Numbered from the stretch's first letter, positions 13,901-26,793 are shown. The stretch is 64,000 nt of DNA from Hypoxylon rubiginosum (GCA_902806565.1 CADCXA010000062.1:1-64000), one strand, 5' to 3'. Notes: generated by a model from the letters alone, not told the origin. Program-made: numbers and translations.

Positions 13901-16381
13901 TGGTAAAATATTTATTTATTTATAATTATTTATATATTAAAAATAATAACTAGTTAAAAATAAATATAATATTAAAAGTTTAATTTATTTATTAAATGTT
14001 AATTTAAATATTAAGGTTTTAAAAAGGTTAATTATAATATATTTTATTTATAATAAAATGTAATTTTTTAAATAATTTTAATAAAAGTTTTATATTAAAC
14101 TGGTTTTAAAAAAACAAATTAAAATTATAATTATAAAAAATAAATAATATATTTATAAAAGTGTTTTAAATTTAAAAATAAGTTTTAATATTTATATTAA
14201 ACTTCTTTTAAAATATATATTTAAATATAAAAATAATATTATTAAAATTAAAAAATAACGGTAAAAATAACATGTTAAACTTAAGGTTTTTATAGTGTTT
14301 TTAAATATACTATATAACGGTAAGTTTTATAACGTCGTTATTATTATTAAACGTTTTAAATCTTTTTAAATAAATAAAAGTAAATATAATTACTATAATT
14401 TAAATATTTTTTACCATTTTAAAAAAGTGATTTAAAGTATTTTAAAAAAACTAAAAAATTTAAAAAAAAAAAAAGTGTAAAAAATAAAAATTATTATAAA
14501 ATTCTTAGCTTTTTATCACCTTAAAAAAAGTGGGTACTGCTAATTAAAAGCTGGTTTATATATTATATTAACATTTTATTAACTTATAATTAAAATTAAT
14601 AAAAGCTTATTTATATAATAAACTATTTAATAAAATACTTATATAAAATTATATAAATATAAAAAATATTTAATATCTTTTTTTTATTTTAATTAATATA
14701 ATTTATTTTATATTCTTTATTTTTTTCTTTTAAAAAACTTAAAATTATAATACTTTATAATTATAATAATAACATATAAAAAAATAAAAATAATATCTAT
14801 TAATATTATAAATTTTTTAAAAGATATTTATTATATTAATAATATTACCAATTAATAAAAATATTAATTAAAGTTTTTAAAACTTATAATAATAATATCC
14901 TTTTTTTTTATTTAGTTAAAACTGAATTTATATATTATAACTATATTATAAAACACTTTATTTTTATTAAAAATAAATTTTAAATTTTAATATAAAAAAC
15001 TTATATTTATAATCGTAAGTTTTTTAATTTTATATAAAAATAAAAAGTATAATAAATTATTAAAAATTAAAAAACTTTAATTACTTATTATAAAAAACAT
15101 ACCATTTATTAAATTAATTTATAAAATTAAAATATTATAAACCTTAAAAAACTATAAAATAAACAATTTTAATAATATTATATTTATTTTAATTAAATAA
15201 TATAACTTATAATTTATTTTTTTAACAGCTTATTATAACCTTATAACACCAAGTAAAAACTTTAATAATTATATAACTTTTTATTTTTATATAATATTAA
15301 TTAATATAATAAAAAAATAAATATATATTTTTAATATTTTTATAAACAAAGTAGGCTTTTTTTTTATTAAAATACAAGCATTATTTATAAACTTAAATAA
15401 AATATATAATAATAATAAATAAGAAATAATAATTAAAAACTTTAAAAACTTACGTTAAATTTAAATTATTTTTTAAAATAACAGTTAAATATATAGTTAT
15501 TAAATAATATATATTCCTTATTTATTATTTAAAAAACCAGTTATTTTATTTTAGTTATTAAAAGATAAAAATTTTAATTAAATTTTAATTTTAAATACCT
15601 TTATAAGGATAATATTTAAATATATTAAAATTAAAATAACTACCAGGAAATTTTTACCTATTAAACGGCCTATAATATTAATTAAATTAATATATAATTT
15701 TATATTTAAAATAGGCCTGGCGGGATTATAATTTACAGTAATTAATATAATTAAAAATATTAAAAATAACTTCTTAAATAACGGCTTATTTAATCCTTTA
15801 AATAGTTTTTTAAATTTTAAGCTTATAAAAAAAAAAAAAAAAAAATTTAAAAGCAGTTTAAAAAAAATATTGTTATTATAATTATTTTTAATAAAATTAC
15901 ATAGGAAATTAAAACCTAATATTTTTTTAAAAATAAAATTAACCTTAAAAAATAATATAAATATTTATTAAACCTTAATTATAACTTGGTTTTTTAAATA
16001 AATCCAGCTTAAAAAATTAAATATAAGTAAAAATTATTTATATTAGTTAATAAATAAGTAATTAATATATAAAAAGTTATAATAAATAAATTATAATTTA
16101 TTAATTTTTATAATTAAATAAATTAAAACCAGTATATTATTTTAATTAATATAATTAATAAATTACTTAAAGTTAAAAAATTATTTATAAAAAAGATATA
16201 TTTTATATTAACTAAAAAATAAGGAAGAATTAATAACTTTATAAAGTTAAATAGTAAAAATAAGCTTATAATATAACCTATAAAAAAAGTTTTAAAATAA
16301 ATTAATTAACTTAGTATAAAAAGGAGTAAATAAAAGGTTTTTTTTTATAAATTTAAATTAAAATGGAATTTTATTTAAATT

Positions 16382-16391
16382 TAAAAAAGGG
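16382..16391 (+). other. Polypurine tract before the 3' LTR
   Basis: A short run of A followed by GGG directly abuts the right LTR copy. In LTR retrotransposons this purine tract primes plus-strand DNA synthesis and marks the 5' edge of the 3' LTR. Its survival as a G-containing run is notable in otherwise G-poor surroundings. The exact boundary with the LTR is uncertain by one or two bases. Confidence 0.5.
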
Positions 16392-16672
16392 TTATAATAA
16401 AATATAGTAATTAATATTTTATAAGAGGTTATATAACTATTTTATAGTTAGATTTTTTTTATTTTTTTTTTTTAAAAAACTTATAAAGCCTTTTATATAA
16501 TTAAACAACTATATATTATAAAAATATATACTTTTTTATAAAATATTTTAAATACGTTAATTAAAATGTTTTTTAAGTTATTTTTTAAATTAAATATAAT
16601 TTAAAGTAAATAATAATATAATTATTATTTAAACCGAGAATTATTAGTATAAAAATAAAGTTTTATTATAAT
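16391..16672 (+). repeat. 3' LTR of the RIP-degraded retrotransposon
   Basis: This is the partner of 4468-4750. It shares a long identical core (ACTATATATTATAAAAATAT and flanks). Where it differs, this copy is sometimes the mutated one (AAGATGCGG against AAAATATAG) and sometimes the less mutated one (AACCGAGA against AGTTAAGG). That is expected when both copies were independently RIP-mutated from the same ancestor. Confidence 0.8.
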
Positions 16673-19250
16673 ATAAAGTTATTAATATTAATTATATTAA
16701 AAATATTAATATAATAAAACTTATAATTAAATATATATTTTATTTAATAAATATATTTATAATATAATTTTTTAAATTATAAAATATAATAATATATAGT
16801 TTTATTAAAATAAAATATATAATATAAGCGAAATTAAATATAAAAATAAATTAATAAAACTTAATTAATTATTAAAAAAAGGTTTTTATTAAAAATAATA
16901 AATAAAAAAGATACATAAAAATTAATAATATATATATAATTATATATATATAATAATATATATATTATTTATAAGTAATTATATTTTTAATATTAAAAAA
17001 CTTAGTTTTATTAATAAATAATAATATAATTATAATTTTTTAATTATAAAATATTTTTATAAATAAATAAAAATATTATATTAAAAAAACTATTATTATA
17101 TTAAATAAAAGTTATTAAAAATAAAAATAATATAAATTTATATAATTATTAAAAAATTAAAATTATAAATAGTTTTTAAAGTTATTAAATGTAAAAAATT
17201 ATAAATAATTTTATATATTTAATAAAAAAAGCGTGTTAATAATTTATAATTATTTAAATAATTATAAAATATAATATATATAAAAATAAAATATCAATAT
17301 TTATAATATAATATTTAAATTAAATAAATATTTTATAAGTTTTTTAATTTTAATAGTGAATTATAATATCTTTTTTATAAATATTTAAATATATTTTTTT
17401 AATTATATTATATAAATAAATAATAGCTTTAAATATTTTTAGTTTTAAATATATTAATAATTTTATTTTAATTTATATTATATATATTTTTATTTTTATA
17501 ATATTTTTTAAATATTTAATTAAAAAAACTTTAATTTTAATTTTATATGTTTTTAAGTTTTTTTTTTATAATTAATTTATTATTATTTTTTATTATTCTT
17601 ATAATAATTTTATATTAATATTTTAATTATTTTAAATAATTATTTATTATATTAAACATTATTTTTATTTTATAATTTTAAAATATATAATTTTAAGTTA
17701 CATTTAATATTTAATATATAAAAATAAAATATAAGTTCCTTTTAATAAATACCTTTTTATAATTATAAAAATTAAAAATAATTTATTTTTTAAATATTTA
17801 ATAATTTAATTTAAAAATATATTAAATTTAGAATTTTATTTTAAATATATTAAATATTTTAAATTAATTTAATAAATTATTATATATTATTTATATATTC
17901 TTTTTAATTTTATTTTTAAAAATATTATATTTTATTTATATAAATTAAAGTTATTTTATTATTTTATTATTATTTTTTATATTTTAACTTTTATATTAAA
18001 ATTAAAATAAGTAATAATATAATATAATAAATTATATTTAATAATAATATTAATAGTTTTTATTTAATATATTTATTATTTTATATATTTAAATTAATAA
18101 AGTTTAATTTTTTAATAAAAATTAATTATTAAATAATATTTATTTTTAATTAATTATTTAATATATTTAATTTATTATAATAATTATTAATTTATTATTT
18201 ATATAAAAAATATAATTAATATATTTTTTATAAACCGATTATATAATTATGTTTTATATTTTTTAAATTTCTTTTTAAATTAAAAAGTTTTAAAGTTTAA
18301 TTTATATTTAAAGTTTTATATTTTTCAAGGTTTTTTTAGTTTTATAAATTAATAATATTAATTATATATTAAATATTTATTTGTTTTATTTATATTTTTA
18401 TTTTTTATTTAATGAAAAAAAATTAAATAACTTTTTTTTATTAAAATTAATTTATTATAAATAAATTTAAAAGTTTTTTTTAATAGAATTTTAATTTTAT
18501 TTATTATTTTTATTATATAATTATAAAAATTATTTCTTAGGTTTTTATATTATAAAATATTATTAATAAATTATAACTTTTTAATTATTTTATAAATAAT
18601 AATTTAATTTTTATAAAATTATTTTATTATATTTTAAATTTTTTATAAAATTTAATATTAAATATAATTATATTTTAAGTTTAAAATTATTAATTTTTAT
18701 TTTTAAAATTCTTAAATAATAATATTATTATTTTAAATTTTTTTTTTAATTTTATTATAATAAATCTTATAAATTTATTTAATTTTATAAAAATAATAAT
18801 ATTATTATTTTTTTTATTATATTTTTTTAAATAATAAAATTTTATTAATTAAATAATTAAAAGATTTTAATAATTTAGTTTTTAATTTAAATTTATTTTT
18901 TTAATTATATTAAAATTTTAAATTAATTAAAATTTAAAAAAAAAAAGATTTTATAGTTTAATTATATAAACTTTTTAAATAAATAATTTTAATATTTTTT
19001 TTAATATATATTATATTAAAAAATAATAATAAAATCTTTAATTATTAAATTTAAAAGTTAATTTAATTAAATTTAAACTTTTTAATTAAAAATATATATA
19101 TTAATTATATTATTATTATATATAAAATATTAATTTTTAAGTTTATTTTATAAAAATATATTTATTTTTAATTATTAATTAATTTTTAAATTTAATAAAA
19201 AGAGGAAAAAAAGAAAAAGGCGAATAAATATTACTTAAATATAAATAAAA
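16673..19250. other. AT-rich RIP-type isochore continuing to a sharp edge
   Basis: This is A/T-only DNA like the left arm, with no coding motif and no tandem array that I can see. Composition changes within about 50 bp near 19,240-19,290, where CGATCGAG-type sequence first appears. No terminal repeat was identified on this flank. Confidence 0.7.
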
Positions 19251-19450
19251 CTTTTAACGGAATTATTTTTTTTAAGCGAAATCGATCGAGTTGTTAATTA
19301 CGGACCTGAAATCGACCTCGGGGTTTAGGTCGAGTTGTTTGCTCGGGGAATCCAGAGCTGCAAGCTGTACTTTCTAGCAAGGCTGGAGAAGCTCAGCGGC
19401 TTTTCGGTGGAGCTGCCTGGCGGCCTCGGTCGGTTGGTGGAAGTACTCAG

Positions 19451-19489
19451 CTACCTACCTCCTACCTAGGTAGGTAGGTAGGTAGGTAG
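19451..19489. repeat. TACC/GGTA tetranucleotide array
   Basis: CTACCTACCTCCTACCTAGG is followed by further TAGG units, forming a self-complementary block. The same motif in shorter form recurs in intergenic DNA at about 21,943, 31,165, 45,233, 53,980, 54,110 and 60,500. It is not seen inside the coding exons called here. Confidence 0.8.
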
Positions 19490-19534
19490 TTATAAATTAG
19501 ATTCAATAATCTCGCCTCTCATATCACACGAACG

Positions 19535-21668
19535 TTAAAGAATCATGATCCTTTGAACTGTTATGTCACCGAAGTCCAACCAACTATATCCCTCTTGGGG
19601 GTTGCATCCCACCATCAACAACCCAAGCCGTTCGTACGCATTATGATCCGAAGGCGAAACGCCGAGGAAAAGGAAGTGTTGCGTGCCTGTGCCGTCTGCA
19701 TTCCGAGCGTGCGCTAGCAGGAACACAGATACCGTAGTTCCACTTTCCAACTCTATAAGCCCATAATCGGCGCGTCTAGCTGACCTTCTCGCGGACCGTT
19801 GCGGTAGGCCGTTTGAACCTATGAAACAGAAAGTCTCAAGCTGAATATCTGCTTCGAATGTCAAGTCTCTGCCGCCGAGCAGAACTTGGTAAGTCGCGTA
19901 TCCGTCTTCCGTCGGGCCATGCAACTCTACATCTTGCATCAATCTCCCCTCCATTGTGAGAGACGATCCAGATTCCACTCGGCCGAATGTATCGACACCC
20001 GATAATAAAATCTCCGAATCTACAAGCCGTGCATCTTCATACCAAGTCTCATCCTCTTCCGGAGCATTGAGACTAGTTGTGAAGGTAATGACTGGACATT
20101 CTATGGACGCCCAAGAGAAGCTCGGAGCCCTGTATTTAGACGGCATCGACGTATCCGTGTCTTCGACAAAAGGGTGGAAACTATGTCTCTCCCATAGAAG
20201 CTGATAAATGAGATGATCTTCCCATAGTCCGGCTAGGTACCGCCATCCAGTCCGTTTGTGAATCAGTTGGCTTATTCCAGATATTGCAGGGAACTTGTCT
20301 TCTGGGTATGTGAGTTGCCGTTGTGTGTAGATGCGCACAAGTCTATCCCATTGTCTGAGTGTCTCCAATTGGCTTTGCCCAGGGAGGATGCTTGCCATCT
20401 GCTGGTCATTTGCCTTGCCCCGGCATTCGCAAGATCGAGTCGACCGGCAATGCCATTGAAGTTCATCTGTCGAATATGATATAGCTCTAGTTGGCAGTAT
20501 CGATTCTTGTAACGTCCAACCCCTCGACATGGTAGAATCTGGCACTACGGGATTCCCAATCCCCGCGGATGAGTCGAAATGATGGCCATTCTTACACTCT
20601 GTTCTGGCTGCCAAAACTATGCCCGGCTTATCAGGGACACGATATTGGAACGTCATAGGCCGCGCACCGTGCTTCAGGAAGGAAACGTTCGCTGCGTCAG
20701 ACGAAGATGCGATAATGGTCAGATATGCGTTCTCGTATATCGAGCACATCTTAGCTGATTGTTCATCCCAGTCCTCCTTGCTGTCTTGTATGATACAGAG
20801 CGCGTCAACCCAGAGGTATTGCAACCCGAGCTTCTGAGTAACATAAGCCGCATCTTGCACAGCTGCTGGTACTTGCTCAAGGCTAAAACCCTGGATTAGT
20901 GACTGGATGTTCGAGCTTTCGGTTTTTAAGACATTGCTTTTACCCCAGCAGTAGCTTAGAGCGATATAGGGTTCCCGGAAATCATCAGGTGTTTCATAAA
21001 GCCTAGCTGAGCTATCTCCGTGCACCCTAATATGAAGTAAACGCTTCGGCGGTGACGATAGGTTCTGCTTGCAAAGATCATGAGTCTCGGTGCAAATCTT
21101 CAGACAAGTCTGCAGGTAGTTGAATGATTCTTTCGAATGCGGAGGCTTAAGATCTGGCAAAACGGGGATGTGTGCATAGGCTGATCCAGATTGCGCCGAT
21201 ACCGAATCTAAGAGCGCAGCATTAGCAAAACACTTCTAGTAATACCGTTACTTAGTACACGGCAGTGGTCCAGGTCATACCAATTGGTCGATATATATAA
21301 ACGACTCCTTGAAAGTTGGTCCGTCCACGGATAGTGTCGGGGTTCGAGGGATTAAAATAGATGAATGTACTATCTTCCCGCAAACACAGCAACATCCAAT
21401 CTCCATGGCTAGTCTGGTTAGGAATAAACGTATCAATGACTTCGGCAAGAAATTTGCAAAATTCACAGCCTGAGGATTTAGACTCCTTTATGAACAGGCA
21501 TTCGCAGTCGATTTGATACCCCGTCTCGAATCGGCTCGCATGGTATCCGCTGTCCTGATGTCGATGGTTGAAGTCCGGCGTCAGCTCTGCCTCCCTAGCG
21601 ATTTCCAGGCTGAGATTACAGCACACGTCGCACCAAACTTCGGGTCTCATCGTCAGCGGCGCACTCAA
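19535..21668 (-). CDS. HET-domain (heterokaryon incompatibility) protein
   Basis: The protein is 686 aa from two exons, 21668-21281 and 21207-19535, joined by a 73-bp intron (donor GTATGA, branch GCTAAT, acceptor CTCTTAG); the frame is continuous across the junction. The N-terminus carries a Cys-rich WCDVCC segment and a later CEFC pair, as in many HET proteins. The HET domain runs from about residue 210 (IALSYCWG) through YLWVDALCIIQD to YENAYLTIIAS at about 290-300. HET proteins act in non-self recognition and can trigger cell death of fused hyphae; which partner this one senses cannot be told. The C-terminal 350 aa hold no recognised NACHT or repeat domain. The gene sits about 280 bp from the edge of the RIP isochore. 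Confidence 0.9.
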
Positions 21669-22286
21669 TTCGCCCGAGGTGGGATTAAGCGTAAGTGAGA
21701 GTTTCTTGAGCTGACTTTAACAGAGATGGAGTACGGTAAAAGGCGGTAAAGCTAGGATATATGGTGTCTAGAAAACTACAAATTTTTGAGGTCTAAATGT
21801 GTTGAGGATGAGGACGAGGCAAGACGAGAGCCGGCGTTCTCATGAATATCTTTACCATCCATCACGTGACTTCAATCTGACAAGTACGTAGCAGGCTTGT
21901 CCCGATAAGTCAGCAGACATGGTCAAAATTGTGCCCCTTTTCCCTAGGTACCTAGGTACTTACATGGTAACGAGCCAGCTATGCGACAGCGGACGCACCC
22001 TCCTACAATTTACAAAAAAAATCTATATGAGCTTCACATAAGTGCTAGGATGGTCATCTGACCTAGATTATGGCAAAAGAGTGTTATTTACCATTTATCA
22101 TAGTAAGCTGTACTATACCGACTTTGGGCATTCTTCACTGCTACTAGTTTTGCTTTCCTCCTACCGCAGCAAAATATGAAAGAAAAAAAAACGTAGGTAC
22201 CTCCTAGGTAATTATACAAAAAGTTTGCTCTCTCTCTCTCTCTTGGTCCTTTCTCGCGAGCAGTAACGGGCATTAAGAAGATTCGT
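21669..22286. other. Intergenic: HET promoter and laccase 3' flank
   Basis: No gene is seen. The stretch holds a CCTAGGTACCTAGGTACTT motif near 21,943, a short CT/GA microsatellite near 22,229-22,245 and A-runs. It must contain the promoter of the minus-strand HET gene and the 3' end of the laccase gene. Confidence 0.6.
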
Positions 22287-24318
22287 TTAAATTCCGGAAT
22301 CCTCCTGCCCGATGCCCTCGGTCTCCTGGAATGACCCCCAGGTCGAGCAGGTGTCGGACAGCGTGCTGATGTTGGTCAGCGCGGCGATCTCGTCGTACCG
22401 CTCGACGAACTGCAGCGCGAAGCCTTGGCTCGTGTGCCAGCCGATGTGGCACTGGAACTTGGGGTTAGTGATCGGCTTTGAGGAGTAAAAGGGGTTGGGA
22501 TGGTACTTACGTGCATGAGCCAGACGCCGGGGTTGTCCGTCTCGAATGCGATTACAAGGTGGCCGCTAGGTGGTAGTAGAGCCGTGTCTCGGCGGGGAGG
22601 GTTGACTGTGTTAAGGGTGGTGGTGTCGGCGTCATACGAACCCGTGCCTTGTGAAAGCACGAAGAAATCATGGCCGTGAAGATGGATCCTGAGTGTCTAT
22701 TTAGCAAATGGTTACATGAGATATATTGCGGGGTAACTTACGGGTGGGGAACGGCGAGGTCGGTCTCGATGGCCATGTAGAACCAGACGTTGGGCTCCGA
22801 CAGCTGAATAACGGAGTCGTCGGTCTCGAACTCGGTCACGTCGTTCACGACCTGCAGGAGGGTTGGGTTCTTCCAGTCCACCAGGAGAGACGTGCTGTTC
22901 AGCGTCCATCGGAAGAGACCGTTGACGATGGAGACGCCGGCCTCTTCAGTGATGGCTGTGCTGTCACCTACGGTCTTGGAGATGTGCGGGACCAGGTTGG
23001 GGGTCTCGTCGTCGCAAGAATCGGTGTAATCCCAGCCGGTGGTAGTTGGGATAGATGTGGCATTGTAATAAGATAGGATACCACGGATGTTGTCCGGGTT
23101 CTCATTTTCAGAGCAGGCGGACTGGGGGATGGCCCGGATCCAGAAGTTCTCAGCAACCGCACCTCTATAAAGTATGGTGTTAGTTATTCATTCAACAAGA
23201 GCAATCAGTGAAGTTTACTTACTGGTCAGCTGTGACGACGACATCATAGCGTTGGCCTGTAAGGAGTCAGTATTGGATAAATATAGACAGACGTATCACT
23301 GCTCACCCATTCCAATGTTGAGCACATTCGTGCTCCAAGGTTCAACAGGAACAAGGTCAGCTGCCATGACTAGCATAGTATGGTTATCGATGGAGAACTT
23401 GAAGTGAGTATCGACAGCTCCGTTGACGATTCTGACGCGGTAAGAAGATCCCTCTTCGAAGAACATCTCAAATCTCGAGCCGGTGTCGTTGTAGATGTTA
23501 GTACCGTTGATAAGACCGTTGTCGAGTGAGGGCGGGCCGGCGGTCTCGGCTACACTCCAGAGTTCATCGACAGTCGAGTGGCCCCAGTCGCTTAGGAAGA
23601 TCATTCCCTTATCCTCGTCATAGTTTGCAGTAGCTGGGCCATTGATGATCAAGGCACCAGCAGCGCCCTCCCATGCCTGAAGAGCAAAATGCGAGTGATA
23701 CCAGGTTGAGCCGTATTGAGTTGCTCTCCAAGTATATGTCTGGACCTCTCCAGGTCCTGCTGGGCACTGGGTGATAGATGCCACTCCGTCATTCTCGCTG
23801 GTATAGTTCTGACGAATACCATGCCAATGAATTGCTGTGAATGTAAGGGTTAGATACTAACTTCCTCGATAACTATCCGACGACTGCAACGGTACTTACA
23901 TGTGCCATTGGTAGAAGTGGTTAGAGCGTTGGTGACATGAACAACGACTGTGTCACCCCAGTCCGCAAAGAGAGTGGGAGCTGGAATTGTGCCCTATGGT
24001 TTGAAGTTAGCCATGCTATAGGCACGAACCAATTCTAGAAGAACACACATTTATAGCAATGGCGGGACGGGCAACTCCATCCGGAGCGACGATCACATCA
24101 GTCAACTCGATCCAGTACTCTCTAGTCACCCCGGTATCCGGGACTACGGTGGTATAGTCGGTGTCGATAGAGAAATCACACCATTCGTTCCTGGTGGTGG
24201 CCGTATTACCCGCGCACGCGGCACGTGGGACTAAGTTAGAAGAAGACGAGTAGGGAGACGCCGCAGCTGTCATGTACAAGACTGACAGCGTAGCAGTCGA
24301 AAGCTTAGAAGCGAACAT
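22287..24318 (-). CDS. Laccase (ascomycete multicopper oxidase), secreted
   Basis: The protein is 563 aa from seven exons: 24318-24049, 23993-23900, 23834-23307, 23256-23223, 23164-22742, 22688-22511, 22451-22287. All introns are GT-AG (50-65 bp) and the frame closes. It oxidises phenols with O2 through one type-1 and three type-2/3 coppers. Copper ligands are visible in order: HWHG (H124, H126), YHSH (H168, H170), HPIHLHG (H449, H452, H454) and HCHIGWH (H509, C510, H511, H515). Phe520 occupies the axial T1 position. The N-terminus MFASKLSTATLSVLYMTAAA is a signal peptide. The C-terminus is exactly DSGI, the conserved asco-laccase plug. The role (lignin attack, melanin or detoxification) cannot be fixed from context. 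Confidence 0.95.
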
Positions 24319-25886
24319 GATGTTGAGGCTAAGTCCAGCTGCAGCTAAGTGTTCGGCGTCGGGGGTTTAGTCAAAAGAACGGACGATAGGTATCTATACC
24401 ACGACAAGCCTGTAAGAGGATGAAGAAGAGTGAAGATCGACGGTGGTGGTTTTCTCGACGTTTCTATACACGCAGCCGAGTAGCCTTTATGTTCAGCGTC
24501 CCCTCCACAAGATGTCAGCTGCCGGTCACACAGATAGGCTATCGTGAAGTTCTGGAATTGCGATGCCCGGTGCCGAAGTAACATTACATCTGCTGGACGA
24601 AGAAAATATACCGCAGGCCCTTCCATTAGCCCATTGATCCTTCAAATATTCCGGACGAACACGAGCCTCCCCGGACCCAGCTGGACTCGTCTCATGAGCT
24701 GAAGACGCCCCTTCGTATTCTGGTGTAGTACGCGTGTATAGGACCAAAGCGCAGGGAGACCAGAGCGCGCTGTGGGTTCCATGGCGTTAAGCATACTGCG
24801 TCATTCGTGGATTAATGTAACCATCGTAATGGCATGGGCATTGCATGAAAGCATCGTAGTAACCTGGATTGTCCTTCGATATGTACCTGGGTATGTAGTA
24901 GTATCGGCCGGCGGAAATGAGAGGCCACGAGCATGAGCATGAGGCACATACAACGCACGGCTTAACGCCTTATCTTTTTTATACGGTGGGAAATCGGCCG
25001 CATCAGCCAGCCCACAAGAAGCGCCCCGACCGCATAGACTGATGCCAGGTCCAGGGGGTACGAAACGTTTTGTGGGCCATGCGGAGGACGGCCGAGTGTC
25101 TGGCATCGGGATTGATAATGTAGAGATAATCTATTTGGAATGCATGGATGAGGCGCTAATGGGAAAGCCTACCCTTGACTGTGGTGAAGGCCCCCCTGTG
25201 TGGGGATGGATATTTGTGTATTGGAGGAAGAAAGTCAGGAGAACGCATTGGAGGAAGAAAACTCATGATTTATCAAGGGGATGAGCTGAAGTTCTAGAAT
25301 AGGCAGGAGATAACGGGACAAGACGGAAGAAATTGCGGTCGAAATTCCCGAAAGTCCGATTGACAATGTGCGATATCTCCATCTACCGAGAACGTGGTGT
25401 TTTTGCGATGATGTTTGTTAGTGGTGGTGATGGAAAGTTGCGAATAGTTGCGGTCCCCCTGAGCCCCTCCCGCTCCGCTGCTCGGGTACCCCCCGCAGGA
25501 AAAAAAAAAGGTATTACGCGTTTGCTGCAAGGGACCCTGTCAGCCTCTGATGTTTCCGTGCAACCCCTTACCCTCCCGCGTTCTCCACAACGGCCCCATC
25601 GTCCGAATATAGAGTCTAGACCCGGAGCGTCACGGTTTATTTTTGGTTGGCCGTAAATTCGCGAGGTGGGCTGACGAATCTATGAATCAGGGTGGTATAT
25701 ACATTGATGCTATAAGCGCACCGCGTCATGACCAGAAAGAAATCCTGCTTGCGGTTCAACTGACTTGCCACTCCCCATATTACAATAAGGCCTGCTTTCA
25801 CCTTTCCCTGTGCCCTTTTCGTTTTTCGAAAAAGAAAGAAGGAAGAACTCAGACAAGCTCAAGTTACTGTTGATATTGTATTAGCA
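24319..25886. other. Divergent intergenic region between laccase and a small secreted-protein gene
   Basis: No convincing gene is present. Open frames here are short, overlap on both strands and lack family resemblance. The region should contain both divergent promoters. An A-run lies near 25,500-25,509. I see no clear TATA box. Confidence 0.55.
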
Positions 25887-26568
25887 ATGGTTGCGTTACA
25901 AAACCTCCTTCTTCTCGGTCTCCCGGTAGCTATCGCCGGAGCCGCATTGGAGCAACGCGCACCAAAGTCGCCTTTCGGTCTGTATGCTTATGGAGATGGT
26001 ATCGGCGGTGCTCCCGTCTTTACCTCTGGCCGTACGTTAACTTCTCAAAGCTCCTAGATTGAATCAATATTAACCATCTTACTACATAGGTAAGGCTTAT
26101 ATCGGTAATTCATCTCTCCTAGAGGACATCGAGGCCGCCCCGGTCGAGTGTAAGATAACCTTGGTAATAGTATCTCGCACAACTTATTATACTGACCGAG
26201 AGATAGTCATGACCACCTCGGACGAGGAGCTGGTGGGCAGCCCGAACACGACCGCCAACTCGGGCTCGCCTACCTGGTCGAACGTCACGCTGCTCGTTCC
26301 CGACACTTCGTCTGATTCCCACCAGGTCGGGTTCACCAACTCGACTCCTGGCAGCGGAATGTCGGCAAACGGGTTCGTCTTCTACGGCGAGTTCCTGCTC
26401 CACAAGAGCAGCGACGGGAACCTCAAGTCCCTGTGGTACGCTGTTCCCCTGGAGCAGGATGGTATCTGGTCTCTTGAGTGGAACTCTACCGGCGATGATA
26501 CCAGCGGGCAGATCTTGCTCACTCTGAAGGCTACGGCACCATCTCACGGGAAGGACAAGGCGCAGTAG
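25887..26568 (+). CDS. Small secreted protein, function unknown
   Basis: The protein is 188 aa from three exons: 25887-26031, 26090-26149, 26207-26568, with introns of 58 and 57 bp (donors GTACGT and GTAAGA) and continuous frame. The N-terminus MVALQNLLLLGLPVAIAGAA is a signal peptide, followed by a basic QRAP site. The mature start KSPFGLYAYGDGIGG and the short RKAYIG block resemble a widespread family of fungal secreted proteins of unknown function. Two N-glycosylation sequons (NVT, NST) occur in the last exon. There is no Cys in the mature part that I can see, unlike typical Cys-rich effectors. It is transcribed away from the laccase. Confidence 0.8.
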
Positions 26569-26793
26569 GCGGTGTGTCAAAGTGGACTGACCAGTATCCC
26601 TCTTCCCAGTCTTTTTCTTTTCTGAAGGAGGTCACTATTGATGGAACTCGCGGACTTGACCCGCTGCCTGTCATTAACTCAGCGTTGGGGAGGAATTGGT
26701 AATCAGCTCCTGCTAGACTTCTCTATAAGTTTCAATTTTGCGGCCCGGACTTTAAGAGGGCCTACCTAAATCCTTTCTATCTCCGGCAACTAG

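Larger units (their letters stand above)
4468..16672 (+). mobile_element. RIP-degraded Ty3/gypsy-type LTR retrotransposon, possibly with a nested insertion
   Basis: Two direct repeats of about 282 bp (4468-4750 and 16391-16672) bound a 12.2 kb unit. They align with one 1-bp difference in a T-run; apart from that, every mismatch I could find is a transition. A purine tract lies immediately before the right copy, as expected for a 3' LTR in + orientation. At 10,849-10,935 the + strand still encodes a Ty3/gypsy RNase H terminus. Intact fungal gypsy elements are commonly 5-8 kb, so 3-5 kb is unexplained, most likely in 12.9-16.4 kb where strand skew reverses. All pol frames are broken by stops. 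No target-site duplication could be identified in this AT-only context. Confidence 0.75.

Noticed and set aside
1..19250. Mitochondrial DNA inserted in the nuclear genome
   Set aside because: High AT could suggest it, but there are no rRNA, tRNA or respiratory-gene fragments, and the LTR pair with transition-only differences explains the composition through RIP.
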